A DNA stretch of 32,025 nucleotides from Desulfobacteraceae bacterium (GTDB lineage Bacteria > Desulfobacterota > DSM-4660 > Desulfatiglandales > Desulfatiglandaceae): the NCBI GenBank assembly GCA_016783065.1, contig JADHXI010000019.1:1-32025 (forward strand). Direction: 5' to 3'. This document shows positions 23,246-31,483 of the stretch, piece after piece. Under the pieces are notes generated by a model, which ran no database searches, was not told where the DNA came from, and saw nothing but the letters and a program-made list of their open reading frames with translations. Each line of letters opens with the position of its first letter. Position 1 is the first letter of the stretch. The position numbers and the translations under genes were made by a program.

Positions 23246-24031
23246 ATGAATCAAGAGACAGAGCCTTTACTCCGCGTAGAAGAGATAAGTATCACCTTTG
23301 GTGGCCTGAAGGCCCTGAACGGGGTCAGTCTGGAGGTTTATCCGGGAGAGGTCATGGCCATCATTGGGCCAAACGGCGCCGGCAAGACCACCATGCTGAA
23401 CGTCATCAACGGGGTCTATACCCCCGATGAGGGACGAATCTTCTTCGAGGGCAGGGAGAGGCCCCTCAAGATGAAACCTCACCATGTGGCTGCCATGGGG
23501 ATCTCCAGAACCTTTCAGAATCTGGCCCTCTTTAGGGGAATGACGACCCTGGGAAACATCCTTGTGGGCCGGAGCCAGAAGATGCATTCAAATTTCTTCT
23601 CCCAGGGTATCTACTGGGGATTGAGTGAGAAGGAAGAGGTTGAGCACCGAGAGGCGGTGGAGTGGATCATAGACTTCCTTGAGATCGAAAATATCCGCAA
23701 ACAGCCTGCTGGGATGTTGCCCTATGGTCTTCAAAAGAGGGTAGAGTTGGGACGCGCCTTGGCAGCGGAGCCCAAGCTCCTGCTCCTGGACGAGCCCATG
23801 GCCGGAATGAACCTGGAGGAAAAGGAGGATATTGCCCGCTTCGTCCTGGATGCAAATGAAGAATTGAACTACACCATCGCCCTGATCGAACATGATATGG
23901 GGGTGGTCATGGATATCTGCGACCGTATCGTGGTCCTAGATTTCGGCAACAAGATTGCCGAGGGTACTCCCGAGGAGATCAAGAAAAATCCAAAGGTAAT
24001 CCAGGCCTATCTTGGTACGGCGGGGGGTTAA
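23246..24031 (+). CDS. livG: Liv-type ABC transporter ATPase (LivG)
   Basis: This 261-residue ATPase of a branched-chain amino acid-type (HAAT) importer has Walker A GPNGAGKTT (41-49), a degenerate signature LPYGLQKRVELGRAL, Walker B LLLLDEPMAGM and the His-switch IALIEHDMGVVMDICD. The C-terminal extension FGNKIAEGTPEEIKKNPKVIQAYLG is the LivG hallmark. It energises transport by the two permeases downstream. The gene follows the acyl-CoA ligase by 15 bases. Liv-type systems linked to acyl-CoA ligases often import aromatic or other organic acids and not amino acids, which is the preferred reading here. Confidence 0.94.
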   Translation: MNQETEPLLRVEEISITFGGLKALNGVSLEVYPGEVMAIIGPNGAGKTTMLNVINGVYTPDEGRIFFEGRERPLKMKPHHVAAMGISRTFQNLALFRGMTTLGNILVGRSQKMHSNFFSQGIYWGLSEKEEVEHREAVEWIIDFLEIENIRKQPAGMLPYGLQKRVELGRALAAEPKLLLLDEPMAGMNLEEKEDIARFVLDANEELNYTIALIEHDMGVVMDICDRIVVLDFGNKIAEGTPEEIKKNPKVIQAYLGTAGG

Positions 24032-24034
24032 GAT

Positions 24035-24074
24035 TTGGAGTATTGGAGTATTGGAGTAATGGAGTATTGGAGAG
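24035..24074. repeat. Tandem 8-base repeat, five copies
   Basis: The unit TTGGAGTA occurs three times exactly (24035-24058), then ATGGAGTA and TTGGAGAG. It starts three bases after the livG stop in the 96-base gap before livH. The period is not a multiple of three and no reading frame uses it. Each copy contains GGAG, so the array is a chain of ribosome-site-like motifs on the transcript. Confidence 0.85.
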
Positions 24075-24127
24075 ATGAGAGTAATCAATGGGTTCACAAC
24101 TTCCAAGCTGCGGTAAGGAGTTAACGT

Positions 24128-25006
24128 ATGACCTTTTTCTTTGAAGTATTGATCAGCGGGCTCTTGGTGGGTGTCATGTATTCCCTTGTGGCCATGGGGT
24201 TCGCCCTTATCTACAAGGCGTCGGGTGTCTTCAATTTTGCCCAGGGGGATATGAGCCTGCTGGCTGGGCTTGCCCTGGTGGGGTTCCTAACAGTGATGCC
24301 ACTTTGGCTTGCCCTTTTATGTACGTTTGCCGTCATGACGATCCTCGCATACGGTACCGTGTTTATTATCTTCCGGCCCCTGGTGGCCCGCCCGCCCCTT
24401 ATCCTCTTTATGGCGGCCATTGGTCTCTCGTTTCTGATACAGGGCATTGGACAGGCAATCTGGGGCACGGACGCCAAAGGGCTTAATATCGGAATCCCTG
24501 AGATTTCTTTTGAAATTAGTGGCATATACCTCAACACCTTTGACTTAACCTTTGGGGGTGTTGCGACGGCGCTGGTGGCCGGTCTTGTCTGGTTTTTTCA
24601 AAAAACTCGGACTGGGCGGGCCCTGCGTGCAGTCGCTGATGACCACGAGGCCGCCCTTTCCGTGGGGATCCCGCTCCTCAGGGCCTGGGCCGTGACCTGG
24701 GTCATCGCCGGGATCGTGGCCACGGTGGCGGGCGTGGCATGGGGATCGCGCCTGGGGGTCCAGTTCAGCTTGTCTCTTATTGCCTTAAAGGCCCTGCCTG
24801 TCCTTATCCTGGGCGGTATTGACAGCATCCTGGGCGCCATCCTGGCAGGCCTTTTGATTGGAGCCAGCGAGAACCTGGCAGAGGTCTTTATTGGCCCCTA
24901 TGTGGGCGGCGGAATTCAGACCTTTTTCCCATACTTGGTGGCATTAATTGTCCTCTGGTTCAAGCCCTACGGTATGTTCGGTAAAGAGATCATAGAAAGG
25001 GTTTAA
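24128..25006 (+). CDS. livH: Liv-type ABC transporter permease (LivH)
   Basis: This 292-residue integral membrane protein has about eight helices. The N-terminal GVMYSLVAMGFALIYKASGVFNFAQGDM is the LivH signature, and GRALRAVADDHEAALSVGIPLLRAW is the cytoplasmic EAA-like coupling loop contacting the ATPases. It forms the membrane channel with LivM. AAGGAG stands well before the ATG. LivM follows after three bases. Confidence 0.94.
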   Translation: MTFFFEVLISGLLVGVMYSLVAMGFALIYKASGVFNFAQGDMSLLAGLALVGFLTVMPLWLALLCTFAVMTILAYGTVFIIFRPLVARPPLILFMAAIGLSFLIQGIGQAIWGTDAKGLNIGIPEISFEISGIYLNTFDLTFGGVATALVAGLVWFFQKTRTGRALRAVADDHEAALSVGIPLLRAWAVTWVIAGIVATVAGVAWGSRLGVQFSLSLIALKALPVLILGGIDSILGAILAGLLIGASENLAEVFIGPYVGGGIQTFFPYLVALIVLWFKPYGMFGKEIIERV

Positions 25007-25009
25007 GGT

Positions 25010-26068
25010 ATGTTTTATCGAGAATGCGGCGTCTTGAAGGAGACCTATGCCAAAGACATGGCCATTTTCCCCATCCCTCTTGACAGGTGGGGCCTTGGTG
25101 TCATGCTGGTCCTGGCCTTTGTTGTCATCCCCTTCACAGCCAGCGATTACTGGCTCAGCAGCATCATGCTCCCCTTTTACTGCTTCTCCCTGGCGGCCCT
25201 CGGCCTCAACTTTTTGACAGGATACGCCGGCCAGGTCTCAATCGGTCATGCCGCCTTTATGGCTGTTGGGGCCTATTCCTCGCTGATCCTTTACGGTCGG
25301 TACGGGGTCCCTCTCCCTTTGAGCATATTCGGTGGCGGTATCTTTGCATCGGCCGCGGGGACCATCTTTGGCATCCCCTCCCTCAGGATCAAGGGGTTTT
25401 ATCTGGCGGTTTCCACCCTTGCGGCCCAGTTTATCATCGAATGGGTCCTTACCCACTGGCAATGGGTCAGCGGAGGTGTCTTTGGCACCATCGATGCCCC
25501 GGACATGTATATATTCGGGTGGATCATCGATACACCCGTAAAGAAATACTATCTGGTCCTGTGTGTCTTAACCTTGCTTACTGTGTTCGGAAAGAACCTG
25601 GTGAGGGGGCAGTTGGGTCGTAACTGGACGGCAATCCGGGACATGGACGTGGCCGCCGAGATCATTGGCGTATCCCTGTTTCGTAACAAATTGATTGCCT
25701 TTGCCGTGAGTTCCTTCTATGCGGGGGTTGCCGGTTCCCTGATAACCTTTACCTATTACTTGGCCGCAAATATTGAGGAGTTCAACCTGTTTCTCTCTTT
25801 TCACCTCCTGGGGATGATCATCATAGGCGGAATGGGGACGGTCCTGGGTTCATTCTTTGGGGCCGGCTTTATGACCCTGCTCCCCATCTTTATCAATCAG
25901 ACGCTATTGACCATCATGGAGAGGGTGCCCTCAGATATTCGTGCCAATAGTGAGGCGATCGTCTTTGGCGGGCTTATTGTATTCTTCCTCATTGTCGAGC
26001 CTTATGGCATGGCCAGGCTCTGGCAGACCATTAAGGAAAAGATGCGTCTGTGGCCATTTCCATATTAG
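25010..26068 (+). CDS. livM: Liv-type ABC transporter permease (LivM)
   Basis: This 352-residue permease has about ten helices. LGLNFLTGYAGQVSIGHAAFMAVGAY is the LivM signature; the coupling loop is GRNWTAIRDMDVAAEIIGVSLFRNKLIAFAVSSFYAG. The ATG at 25010 has AAGG nine bases upstream; a later ATG (25058) is possible but has no site. It pairs with LivH. The C-terminus (IVEPYGMARLWQTIKEKMRLWPF) is normal in length. Confidence 0.94.
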   Translation: MFYRECGVLKETYAKDMAIFPIPLDRWGLGVMLVLAFVVIPFTASDYWLSSIMLPFYCFSLAALGLNFLTGYAGQVSIGHAAFMAVGAYSSLILYGRYGVPLPLSIFGGGIFASAAGTIFGIPSLRIKGFYLAVSTLAAQFIIEWVLTHWQWVSGGVFGTIDAPDMYIFGWIIDTPVKKYYLVLCVLTLLTVFGKNLVRGQLGRNWTAIRDMDVAAEIIGVSLFRNKLIAFAVSSFYAGVAGSLITFTYYLAANIEEFNLFLSFHLLGMIIIGGMGTVLGSFFGAGFMTLLPIFINQTLLTIMERVPSDIRANSEAIVFGGLIVFFLIVEPYGMARLWQTIKEKMRLWPFPY

Positions 26069-26077
26069 ATAAGCGAT

Positions 26078-26112
26078 TAACTAATAACTAATAACCAATA
26101 ACGATTAACTAA
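26078..26112. repeat. Tandem 7-base repeat, five copies
   Basis: Units TAACTAA, TAACTAA, TAACCAA, TAACGAT and TAACTAA follow each other without spacing, shortly after the livM stop and before the binding-protein gene. All units contain TAA stops in some frame. It is unrelated in sequence to the 8-base array after livG. Confidence 0.8.
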
Positions 26113-26165
26113 TTCTTGGGGAGGTCTTGTTCAACCACAAACTTTTGAAAAAGGAGGAGATGAAC

Positions 26166-27497
26166 ATGGGACGTAAATTGATTTTTGGTTTTTTTGCTAT
26201 TGTTCTTGCAGTGAGTTTTGTCTTTATTTCAGGGCAGGCAATGGCCGCCGAGAAAAAGAAGGCGGGACCCACCCAGTTTTTCGGCATCCTGATCTACCGG
26301 ACCGGGCCGTTTGCTGCCGGCGGGAGCGGGATCGGCAGCGGCTGGGAGGACTTTATGGAACTCAGAAACATGCAGGGTGGCGTCAACGGCATCAAATACA
26401 GCTGGGAGGAGTGCGAAACCGCCTATAACACCGCTCGCGGGGTTGAGTGTTATGAACGGTTAAAGGACAAAATGGTCCTTGTCCACCCCCTGAGCACAGG
26501 AATCACCTATGCCCTGATTCCCCGGGGCACCAAGGAACACAAGGTGGTAGTTTCCTCCGGGTATGGCAGGGCCGATGCCTCTGACGGATGCGTCTTCCCC
26601 TGGGTCTTTACCACACCCACCAATTACTGGTCCCAGAATTCGGCCAAGATCAAGTTTATCGGGAAGCAGATGGGGGGCATGGACAAACTCAAGGGGTTAA
26701 AGATCGCCAACCTCTATATCGATATCCCTTACGGACAGGAAACCAAGCCCATGCTGGACGCCCTTGGCAAGAAGTTCGGATTTACCGTAAGACACTTCCC
26801 CGTGCCCTGGCCCGGGATTGACCAGAAGGCCCAGTGGTTGGATATCGTCAGGAGATACAAGGCCGACTGGGTCATCAACCGGAACTGGGGCGTCTCCTGC
26901 ACCGTACCGCTAAAAGAGGCCGCCAGGCTCGGTTTTCCGGGCAACCGCATCTTGGGTGTCTGGTGGTGCGGGTCTGAAGAGGACGTGCTCCCGGCAGGGC
27001 CGGCAGCCAAGGGCTACTACACGGCCAACTGGCACGGGGTGGGGAGAAACTTTCCCCTGATCCAGGAGATCATTGACAAGGTCTATGGCAAAATGAAGGG
27101 GCATATCTCCTTCACCCGTGTGGGTACGGTATATTGGAATAGGGGGGTCTATACCGCTGTCATAAACGAAGAGGCCATGCGTACTGCTCACAAGAAGTTC
27201 GGGGTGAAAGTGCTGACAGGCGATGAGATGCGCTGGGGCATGGAAAACCTCAACATAACAGCAGAAAGGATCAAAGAGATCGGACTGGAAGGTTTCATGG
27301 CTCCCATCAAGACTTCCTGTGAAAACCACGAGGGAGGAAAGACGGTCCTGTTCCAGCAGTGGGACGGTAATAAGTGGGTGAAGGTGGACGAAATAGCACC
27401 TATGACGGACTTTGTTTGGAAGAGGATAAAGGCTTCAGCCGCAAAGTACGCCAAAGAAAAGGGGATCACTCCGAGAGATTGTTCAAAAGTGGATTGA
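26166..27497 (+). CDS. Periplasmic substrate-binding protein of the Liv-type importer
   Basis: This binding protein has 443 residues. The N-terminus MGRKLIFGFFAIVLAVSFVF, ending near GQAMA-AEKKK, is a Sec signal peptide. The mature part has the type-I periplasmic-binding fold (FFGILIYRTGPFAAGGSGIGSG, then GGVNGIKYSWEECETAYN). The track start is a TTG at 26127; ATG 26166 is better because GGAGG lies 8 bases upstream. It is longer than LivK (about 350 residues) and belongs to the group of larger binding proteins found beside acyl-CoA ligases, so the ligand is unlikely to be leucine. A terminator-like hairpin follows the gene, which would raise its expression relative to the last ATPase. Confidence 0.88.
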   Translation: MGRKLIFGFFAIVLAVSFVFISGQAMAAEKKKAGPTQFFGILIYRTGPFAAGGSGIGSGWEDFMELRNMQGGVNGIKYSWEECETAYNTARGVECYERLKDKMVLVHPLSTGITYALIPRGTKEHKVVVSSGYGRADASDGCVFPWVFTTPTNYWSQNSAKIKFIGKQMGGMDKLKGLKIANLYIDIPYGQETKPMLDALGKKFGFTVRHFPVPWPGIDQKAQWLDIVRRYKADWVINRNWGVSCTVPLKEAARLGFPGNRILGVWWCGSEEDVLPAGPAAKGYYTANWHGVGRNFPLIQEIIDKVYGKMKGHISFTRVGTVYWNRGVYTAVINEEAMRTAHKKFGVKVLTGDEMRWGMENLNITAERIKEIGLEGFMAPIKTSCENHEGGKTVLFQQWDGNKWVKVDEIAPMTDFVWKRIKASAAKYAKEKGITPRDCSKVD

Positions 27498-27533
27498 TCC
27501 TTAAGAGATATCATGCGCAAAGGGGGGGCCTTT

Positions 27534-27556
27534 CAGTGGGTCCCCCACTGCATTTT
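27534..27556 (+). terminator. Intra-operon terminator/attenuator hairpin
   Basis: CAGTGGG (27534-27540) and CCCACTG (27544-27550) form a perfect 7-base stem with loop TCC, followed by CATTTT. It lies between the binding-protein gene and the last ATPase gene. The T run is short, so partial termination or mRNA stabilisation is more likely than a full stop. Confidence 0.5.
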
Positions 27557-27606
27557 AACCCTTGTCCGTGAAAAAACGCAGGACAAGAAGAAAGGTATGT
27601 GCGAGA

Positions 27607-28416
27607 ATGGAGCAGGCATCTTTACTTAAGGTCAACAACATCGAGGTCATATACGAACATGTTATCCTGGTCCTCAAGGGGGTCTCCCTTGAGGTACCTC
27701 ACGGGAGCATCGTATCTCTCCTCGGGGCCAATGGCGCCGGCAAGACCACTACCCTGAAGGCCATTTCGAACCTGGTCAAGGCGGAACGGGGTGAGGTGAC
27801 CAAAGGTACCGTTGAATTTGAAGGAAAACGCATTGACAAGATGTATGCTCCCCAGGTGGTCAAGTTGGGCGTCATCCAGATAATGGAAGGGAGACGCACC
27901 TTTGAACACCTCACCGTAGAGGATGATCTCCTCACTGGGGCATACACGCGAGGTCACGACTACAAGGGGATCAAAGAGGCACTGAAGATGGTCTATGACT
28001 ACTTTCCCCGGCTTGTGGATCGCCGAACCGCAAAGACCGGATACATCTCCGGCGGTGAGATGCAGATGTGTGCCATTGGTAGGGCACTCATGGCCAAACC
28101 CAAGCTGATGCTCTTGGATGAACCCTCCATGGGTCTTGCGCCACTATTAGTTGAGGAGATCTTCGAGATCATCGTCCGCCTCAACAAAGAGGAAAATGTT
28201 GCGATGCTCTTAGCAGAGCAGAATGCGGCCATGGCCCTTCAGTATGCCCACTATGGCTACATCATGGAAAATGGCCGGGTAGTCCTTGACGGTGATTCCG
28301 AGACCCTCAAGGACAATGCAGACGTAAGGGAATTTTATTTAGGGCTGACAGAGATCGGAAAGAAAAGCTACCGGGATGTAAAGCATTACAAGAGGAGAAA
28401 GAGGTGGCTGGCCTGA
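27607..28416 (+). CDS. livF: Liv-type ABC transporter ATPase (LivF)
   Basis: This is the second ATPase of the importer, 269 residues from ATG 27607 (MEQASLLKVNNIEVIYEHV). The longer track start (27562) adds a basic, unrelated N-terminus. Motifs: Walker A GANGAGKTT (40-48), signature YISGGEMQMCAIGRAL, Walker B LMLLDEPSMGLAP, and ENGRVVLDGDSETLKDNADVREFYLG, the LivF end. The last 20 residues are basic (KHYKRRKRWLA) and slightly longer than usual. It ends the operon; a convergent CobW gene follows after 75 bases with no obvious hairpin between. Confidence 0.93.
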   Translation: MEQASLLKVNNIEVIYEHVILVLKGVSLEVPHGSIVSLLGANGAGKTTTLKAISNLVKAERGEVTKGTVEFEGKRIDKMYAPQVVKLGVIQIMEGRRTFEHLTVEDDLLTGAYTRGHDYKGIKEALKMVYDYFPRLVDRRTAKTGYISGGEMQMCAIGRALMAKPKLMLLDEPSMGLAPLLVEEIFEIIVRLNKEENVAMLLAEQNAAMALQYAHYGYIMENGRVVLDGDSETLKDNADVREFYLGLTEIGKKSYRDVKHYKRRKRWLA

Positions 28417-28491
28417 TGTAGTCCAGTTTCAAGCACCTGAGCACGTCCTTAACTCCCACCGCATCCACCCCACCTTCGGACCAACGGAACG

Positions 28492-29430
28492 TTATATATC
28501 GATACGTTTCTTCATCACGCAGTCATTTAGCCCACCTAGGATCTCCATTTCATTGCACTTCCGTCCAACAAAAGAGAGTGCCGTGGGTTGAGGGGTATCC
28601 AATGGCGTCAGACGGTAACGACCGGCCGCAAAATCCAGGTGGGCAGAGCTATCGGTAAGTCTGACCCACCCCTTCAGGCGAAATAGGCTGGGAGGGAGAG
28701 AGTCAAGAAATTCAGTCAATTTTCCCCTGTCCATGGGATGGGCGTTCTCGTAGGAAAAGGTCTGAAAACCGGATAAATGATCATGATCTTGATGACCAGA
28801 TCCTGAGATGCGTGCCCACTCCTCTGTTTCTGATGCCTTTAGGAGCAAGGAAAGATCTACTTCGCAATATCGGGTAGACAGGATCACGGCACCCGGGTTC
28901 ATCCCTTTAATCAGCGCCCTGATCTCTCGAAGCCCCCCTTCACCCACAAGATCGATCTTGTTTAGTATAAGGATATCAGCCAGTTGGATTTGGTTGTCAT
29001 AAAAGGGACCCAGAAATTCCCTTGCCTTGAAGAACTCTGCATCCACTACCGTAACCAGATTCTTGATTCGGCTCAATTCGCACAGGGGAGGGTCAAGGAG
29101 GATATCCAGGATTTCCCCGGGCTGTGCAACACCGGTGGCCTCAACCACCAGAAAATCGGGGCTCACCCGATCATGGATTTCCTGAACCGCCTGGGAGAAA
29201 TCGGTCTTTATGGTGCAACATATACAGCCGCTGGTGATCTCGAGCAGGTCTACGTTCTGCCCTTTGAGCAATGTCCCGTCAATCCCCACCTTACCCACTT
29301 CATTTACGATGATGGCGATTTTTCCAAGGGTTTCTGTCTCGCTGGAGAGGAGATGTTTTATGAGAGTGGTCTTCCCTGCGCCCAGGAATCCCGACACCAG
29401 CAGCACGTCCATCCTCTGCGGTACGTGCAA
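28492..29430 (-). CDS. CobW/COG0523-family GTPase, metallochaperone-like
   Basis: This 312-residue G3E GTPase has Walker A GFLGAGKTT (14-22), the metal-binding GCICCT (68-73), a Walker B-like segment PDFLVVEATGVAQPGE and NKID base recognition (ILNKIDLV). A His-rich stretch GHQDHDH lies in the middle, as in many metal-handling members. The C-terminal domain follows (FRLKGWVRLTDSSAHLDF). COG0523 proteins insert or traffic metals (Co, Zn, Fe, Ni). The start is TTG at 29430, supported by AAGGAGGAGG seven bases before; ATG 29412 lacks a spaced site. It lies downstream of the corrinoid protein gene, so cobalt or cobalamin handling, or metal supply to the UroD-type methyltransferase, is a plausible role. 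Confidence 0.9.
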   Translation of the reverse strand: MHVPQRMDVLLVSGFLGAGKTTLIKHLLSSETETLGKIAIIVNEVGKVGIDGTLLKGQNVDLLEITSGCICCTIKTDFSQAVQEIHDRVSPDFLVVEATGVAQPGEILDILLDPPLCELSRIKNLVTVVDAEFFKAREFLGPFYDNQIQLADILILNKIDLVGEGGLREIRALIKGMNPGAVILSTRYCEVDLSLLLKASETEEWARISGSGHQDHDHLSGFQTFSYENAHPMDRGKLTEFLDSLPPSLFRLKGWVRLTDSSAHLDFAAGRYRLTPLDTPQPTALSFVGRKCNEMEILGGLNDCVMKKRIDI

Positions 29431-29497
29431 TTTGCCTCCTCCTTGTTAACCGTCTGATCCCACGCCTATCCCACGCTCAGCGCGGGCATTGAAACTT

Positions 29498-29631
29498 CTC
29501 AATAAGTCCGGGAAATCTAAAAGAATTTCTGGAGTGGGGTTCGGGTGTTTCTTGAAGGCCACGCTGCCACGACTGGTTTAGAGAGCGCCGGAGAGAAACA
29601 GCTGAACCCCACGGTGCCCGAACTTATTGAG
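29498..29631. repeat. Nested inverted repeat covering the end of the corrinoid gene
   Basis: Outer arms CTCAATAAGTCCGGG (29498-29512) and CCCGAACTTATTGAG (29617-29631) pair at 14 of 15 positions. Inside are perfect arms GTGGGGTTC (29534-29542) and GAACCCCAC (29604-29612), and then TGTTTCT (29546-29552) and AGAAACA (29594-29600). The loop is about 40 bases. The right outer arm contains the stop codon of the corrinoid gene. It could be a short non-autonomous mobile element (MITE-like) or a large RNA hairpin ending the transcript; no T tract follows on either strand. Confidence 0.7.
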
Positions 29632-30286
29632 TACTTAGCCGGGATTCTCTTTCGATGTAGTGCCTGCACAACCGAATGGCCTTTGTGGGGTCCAGTGTCT
29701 GGGCATCGGCTCCCAATTCCTTTCTTGCCATTTCTGTGGTCACGCCGCCACCAATGATCACAAATGTCCTTTCCCTCAAACCATTCTTTTCCAAAAGTGA
29801 GATAGCCGCTTCTATCGACACAAAGGCGGGGGTTATGAGGGCGGATAGGGCCAGGATCGGTGCTCCCGTCCTCTGCACCTCCTCCACAAGTCTTTCCGGT
29901 GGTACATCCACACCCATGTCATGGATTCTGAAGCCCTGGGCCTTCATCATGGTCGCCACAATGTTTTTGCCCAGATCATGGATATCGCCCTTGGGGGTGC
30001 CAAAGACCACCACGCCCGCAGTATCCTCTTGTTCCTCCCTTGAAATGAGATGCGGTTCGAGCATTTTGCTGATGGCCTTAAAAACCTCCGCAGAATGGAT
30101 CAATTCACTCAGAAAGAATTCACCGGTCTCAAATTTGTTTCCTATTTCTTCCATTGCCTCCCGGCAAGTCCCGAGGATCAAAAGCGGATCCGCGTCTGAA
30201 TGAATCATTTTTTCCACGATATCGAGCGCTACCTGGCGCTTCATTTCAAGAAATGCCTGTTTCAATCTGTCTTCCATATTCCCCAT
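29624..30286 (-). CDS. Corrinoid (B12-binding) protein of a methyltransferase system
   Basis: This protein of about 220 residues is of the MtaC/MtbC type. The N-terminal helical cap is at about 10-90 (EEIGNKFETGEFFLSELIHSAEVFKAI) and the Rossmann-like B12 domain follows with the base-off motif GDIHDLGKNIV (DxHxxG; the His binds cobalt), then SALITPAFVSIEA and IGGGVTTEMARKELGADA. It shuttles a methyl group on cobalt between two methyltransferases. ATG 30286 (MGNMEDRL) is preferred to the TTG at 30298. The final residues STQ and the stop are formed by the outer arm of an inverted repeat. It follows the UroD-family gene by 37 bases. Confidence 0.9.
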   Translation of the reverse strand: MGNMEDRLKQAFLEMKRQVALDIVEKMIHSDADPLLILGTCREAMEEIGNKFETGEFFLSELIHSAEVFKAISKMLEPHLISREEQEDTAGVVVFGTPKGDIHDLGKNIVATMMKAQGFRIHDMGVDVPPERLVEEVQRTGAPILALSALITPAFVSIEAAISLLEKNGLRERTFVIIGGGVTTEMARKELGADAQTLDPTKAIRLCRHYIERESRLSTQ

Positions 30287-30322
30287 CCTAACTCCCAATG
30301 CAGGCCATCAGTCGCAACCAAA

Positions 30323-31462
30323 TCAATGCTTCCCCTTGTAGGTCTTTGCCACATCAATCATCATTTTCACGTTTTCAAACTTGGCATCCACCGGACACTC
30401 GCAACCTGTGGTGAGAAAGAACCCCCCTCCCCGGCCCACCTCGTCTATCAGCTTTTCGCAGTATTCACGCACCTGTTCTGGGGTACCCAGGGTCAGGAGC
30501 GAGGCCGGTACATCCCCGCTGATGCACATATGCCCACCAAGGATCTCCTTAGCCTTGAAGATATCGGTGGTCCCGTCCAGATCGCAAACACATTTGCCTT
30601 TGGGCAGTTGTTTCAGATAGGGGAGGTTTAGTCCCCAGTCCGTATCGAAATGGAACCAGGGGGTTAAACCTTCGGAAAGGAACGCGTCCACGTAACGCTG
30701 AAGGTAGGGCCATTCAAATTCCTCAAAAATTTCCGGCCGATAATAGAATCCAGAGCCCCGCTCAAGGACAATAAATACCAGGGGTATCTTGGTCACTGAT
30801 ATGACGTCCAGGGCGTTCTGGATGAGATCGTCGCACGAGGCATCCATTGCAGCCTTGACCTTTTCTGGAACCTCATAAAGGTCCATGGTAAACTGTGTCA
30901 ATGTCCGGGCCATTGAAAATGCCATTGTGGTGGAATCCACATAGGCCCCGAAGAGCGGAGAGATGTCTTGGCTGTGGTAGGCCTCCACCTCCTGAACGTA
31001 ATGATCCAGCAATCTGTTCTGTGACGCGGCGAGTTGTTCAATGGTACGGCCGCCGCTCATAATGGGGTATTGTTCATCCCAGAATGCATTCCAGCCCAGG
31101 GCGGCAAGTTTATCATAGTCATCCCTGCTAAAAAGCTCCTTTTCGTCGATCTGATTCAGCGCGTCTTCAGGAAGCTGTCTTCCGGGGATCAAGACCCGGA
31201 CCGGTGTCGAGCAAAACCTGCCCCCAATCATTGGCCAGAACAGGTTGGGTTTGTAGAGTTTGTCAAATCCGCCCAGATCATTAAAGGTATCCAGCATGGC
31301 CTTGAAACCCTTGTCCACATCACGCCACCCCTCCCCCTGGGTCATCCCCTGGGCTCGGACAGCAAAGGCGGTCATTAAAGGCATGACAGGCACCCGGTCC
31401 GGGGTCTCCAGGGCCACCACCGTCTCAAATCGTTCCTGTCGGGACATGGTCTCTTGAATCAT
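30323..31462 (-). CDS. UroD-family (MtaA-like) methyltransferase
   Basis: This protein has 379 residues. It belongs to the uroporphyrinogen decarboxylase/MtaA superfamily (FETVVALETPDRVPVMPLMTAFAV at the N-terminus), but it is not HemE: it stands beside a corrinoid protein and lacks the HemE substrate signature. MtaA-type methylcobamide methyltransferases bind Zn through HxC and a later Cys. Here the first motif is FHFDTDWG (HxD) and the later Cys is in TTGCECP, so the metal site would be His/Asp/Cys. GGAGG sits 6 bases before ATG 31462 (the track uses the ATG two codons earlier). It likely transfers a methyl group to or from the corrinoid protein; the methyl donor is unknown, and no second methyltransferase (MttB/MtaB type) is visible. 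Confidence 0.82.
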   Translation of the reverse strand: MIQETMSRQERFETVVALETPDRVPVMPLMTAFAVRAQGMTQGEGWRDVDKGFKAMLDTFNDLGGFDKLYKPNLFWPMIGGRFCSTPVRVLIPGRQLPEDALNQIDEKELFSRDDYDKLAALGWNAFWDEQYPIMSGGRTIEQLAASQNRLLDHYVQEVEAYHSQDISPLFGAYVDSTTMAFSMARTLTQFTMDLYEVPEKVKAAMDASCDDLIQNALDVISVTKIPLVFIVLERGSGFYYRPEIFEEFEWPYLQRYVDAFLSEGLTPWFHFDTDWGLNLPYLKQLPKGKCVCDLDGTTDIFKAKEILGGHMCISGDVPASLLTLGTPEQVREYCEKLIDEVGRGGGFFLTTGCECPVDAKFENVKMMIDVAKTYKGKH

Positions 31463-31483
31463 TCTCATCCTCCCGTCGAAACA

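Noticed and set aside
22646-23254. 202-residue minus-strand ORF at the ligase gene's 3' half
   Set aside because: Antisense to conserved ligase motifs, no domain, no ribosome site.
24035-26112. CRISPR-like array
   Set aside because: The repeats are 7-8 bases long and directly tandem without spacers.
29676-30203. 175-residue plus-strand ORF in the corrinoid gene
   Set aside because: Antisense shadow of a gene with a clear B12-binding motif.
30323-31462. HemE (uroporphyrinogen decarboxylase of haem synthesis)
   Set aside because: The neighbouring corrinoid protein and the HxD/GC motif pattern fit the MtaA-like branch better than HemE.
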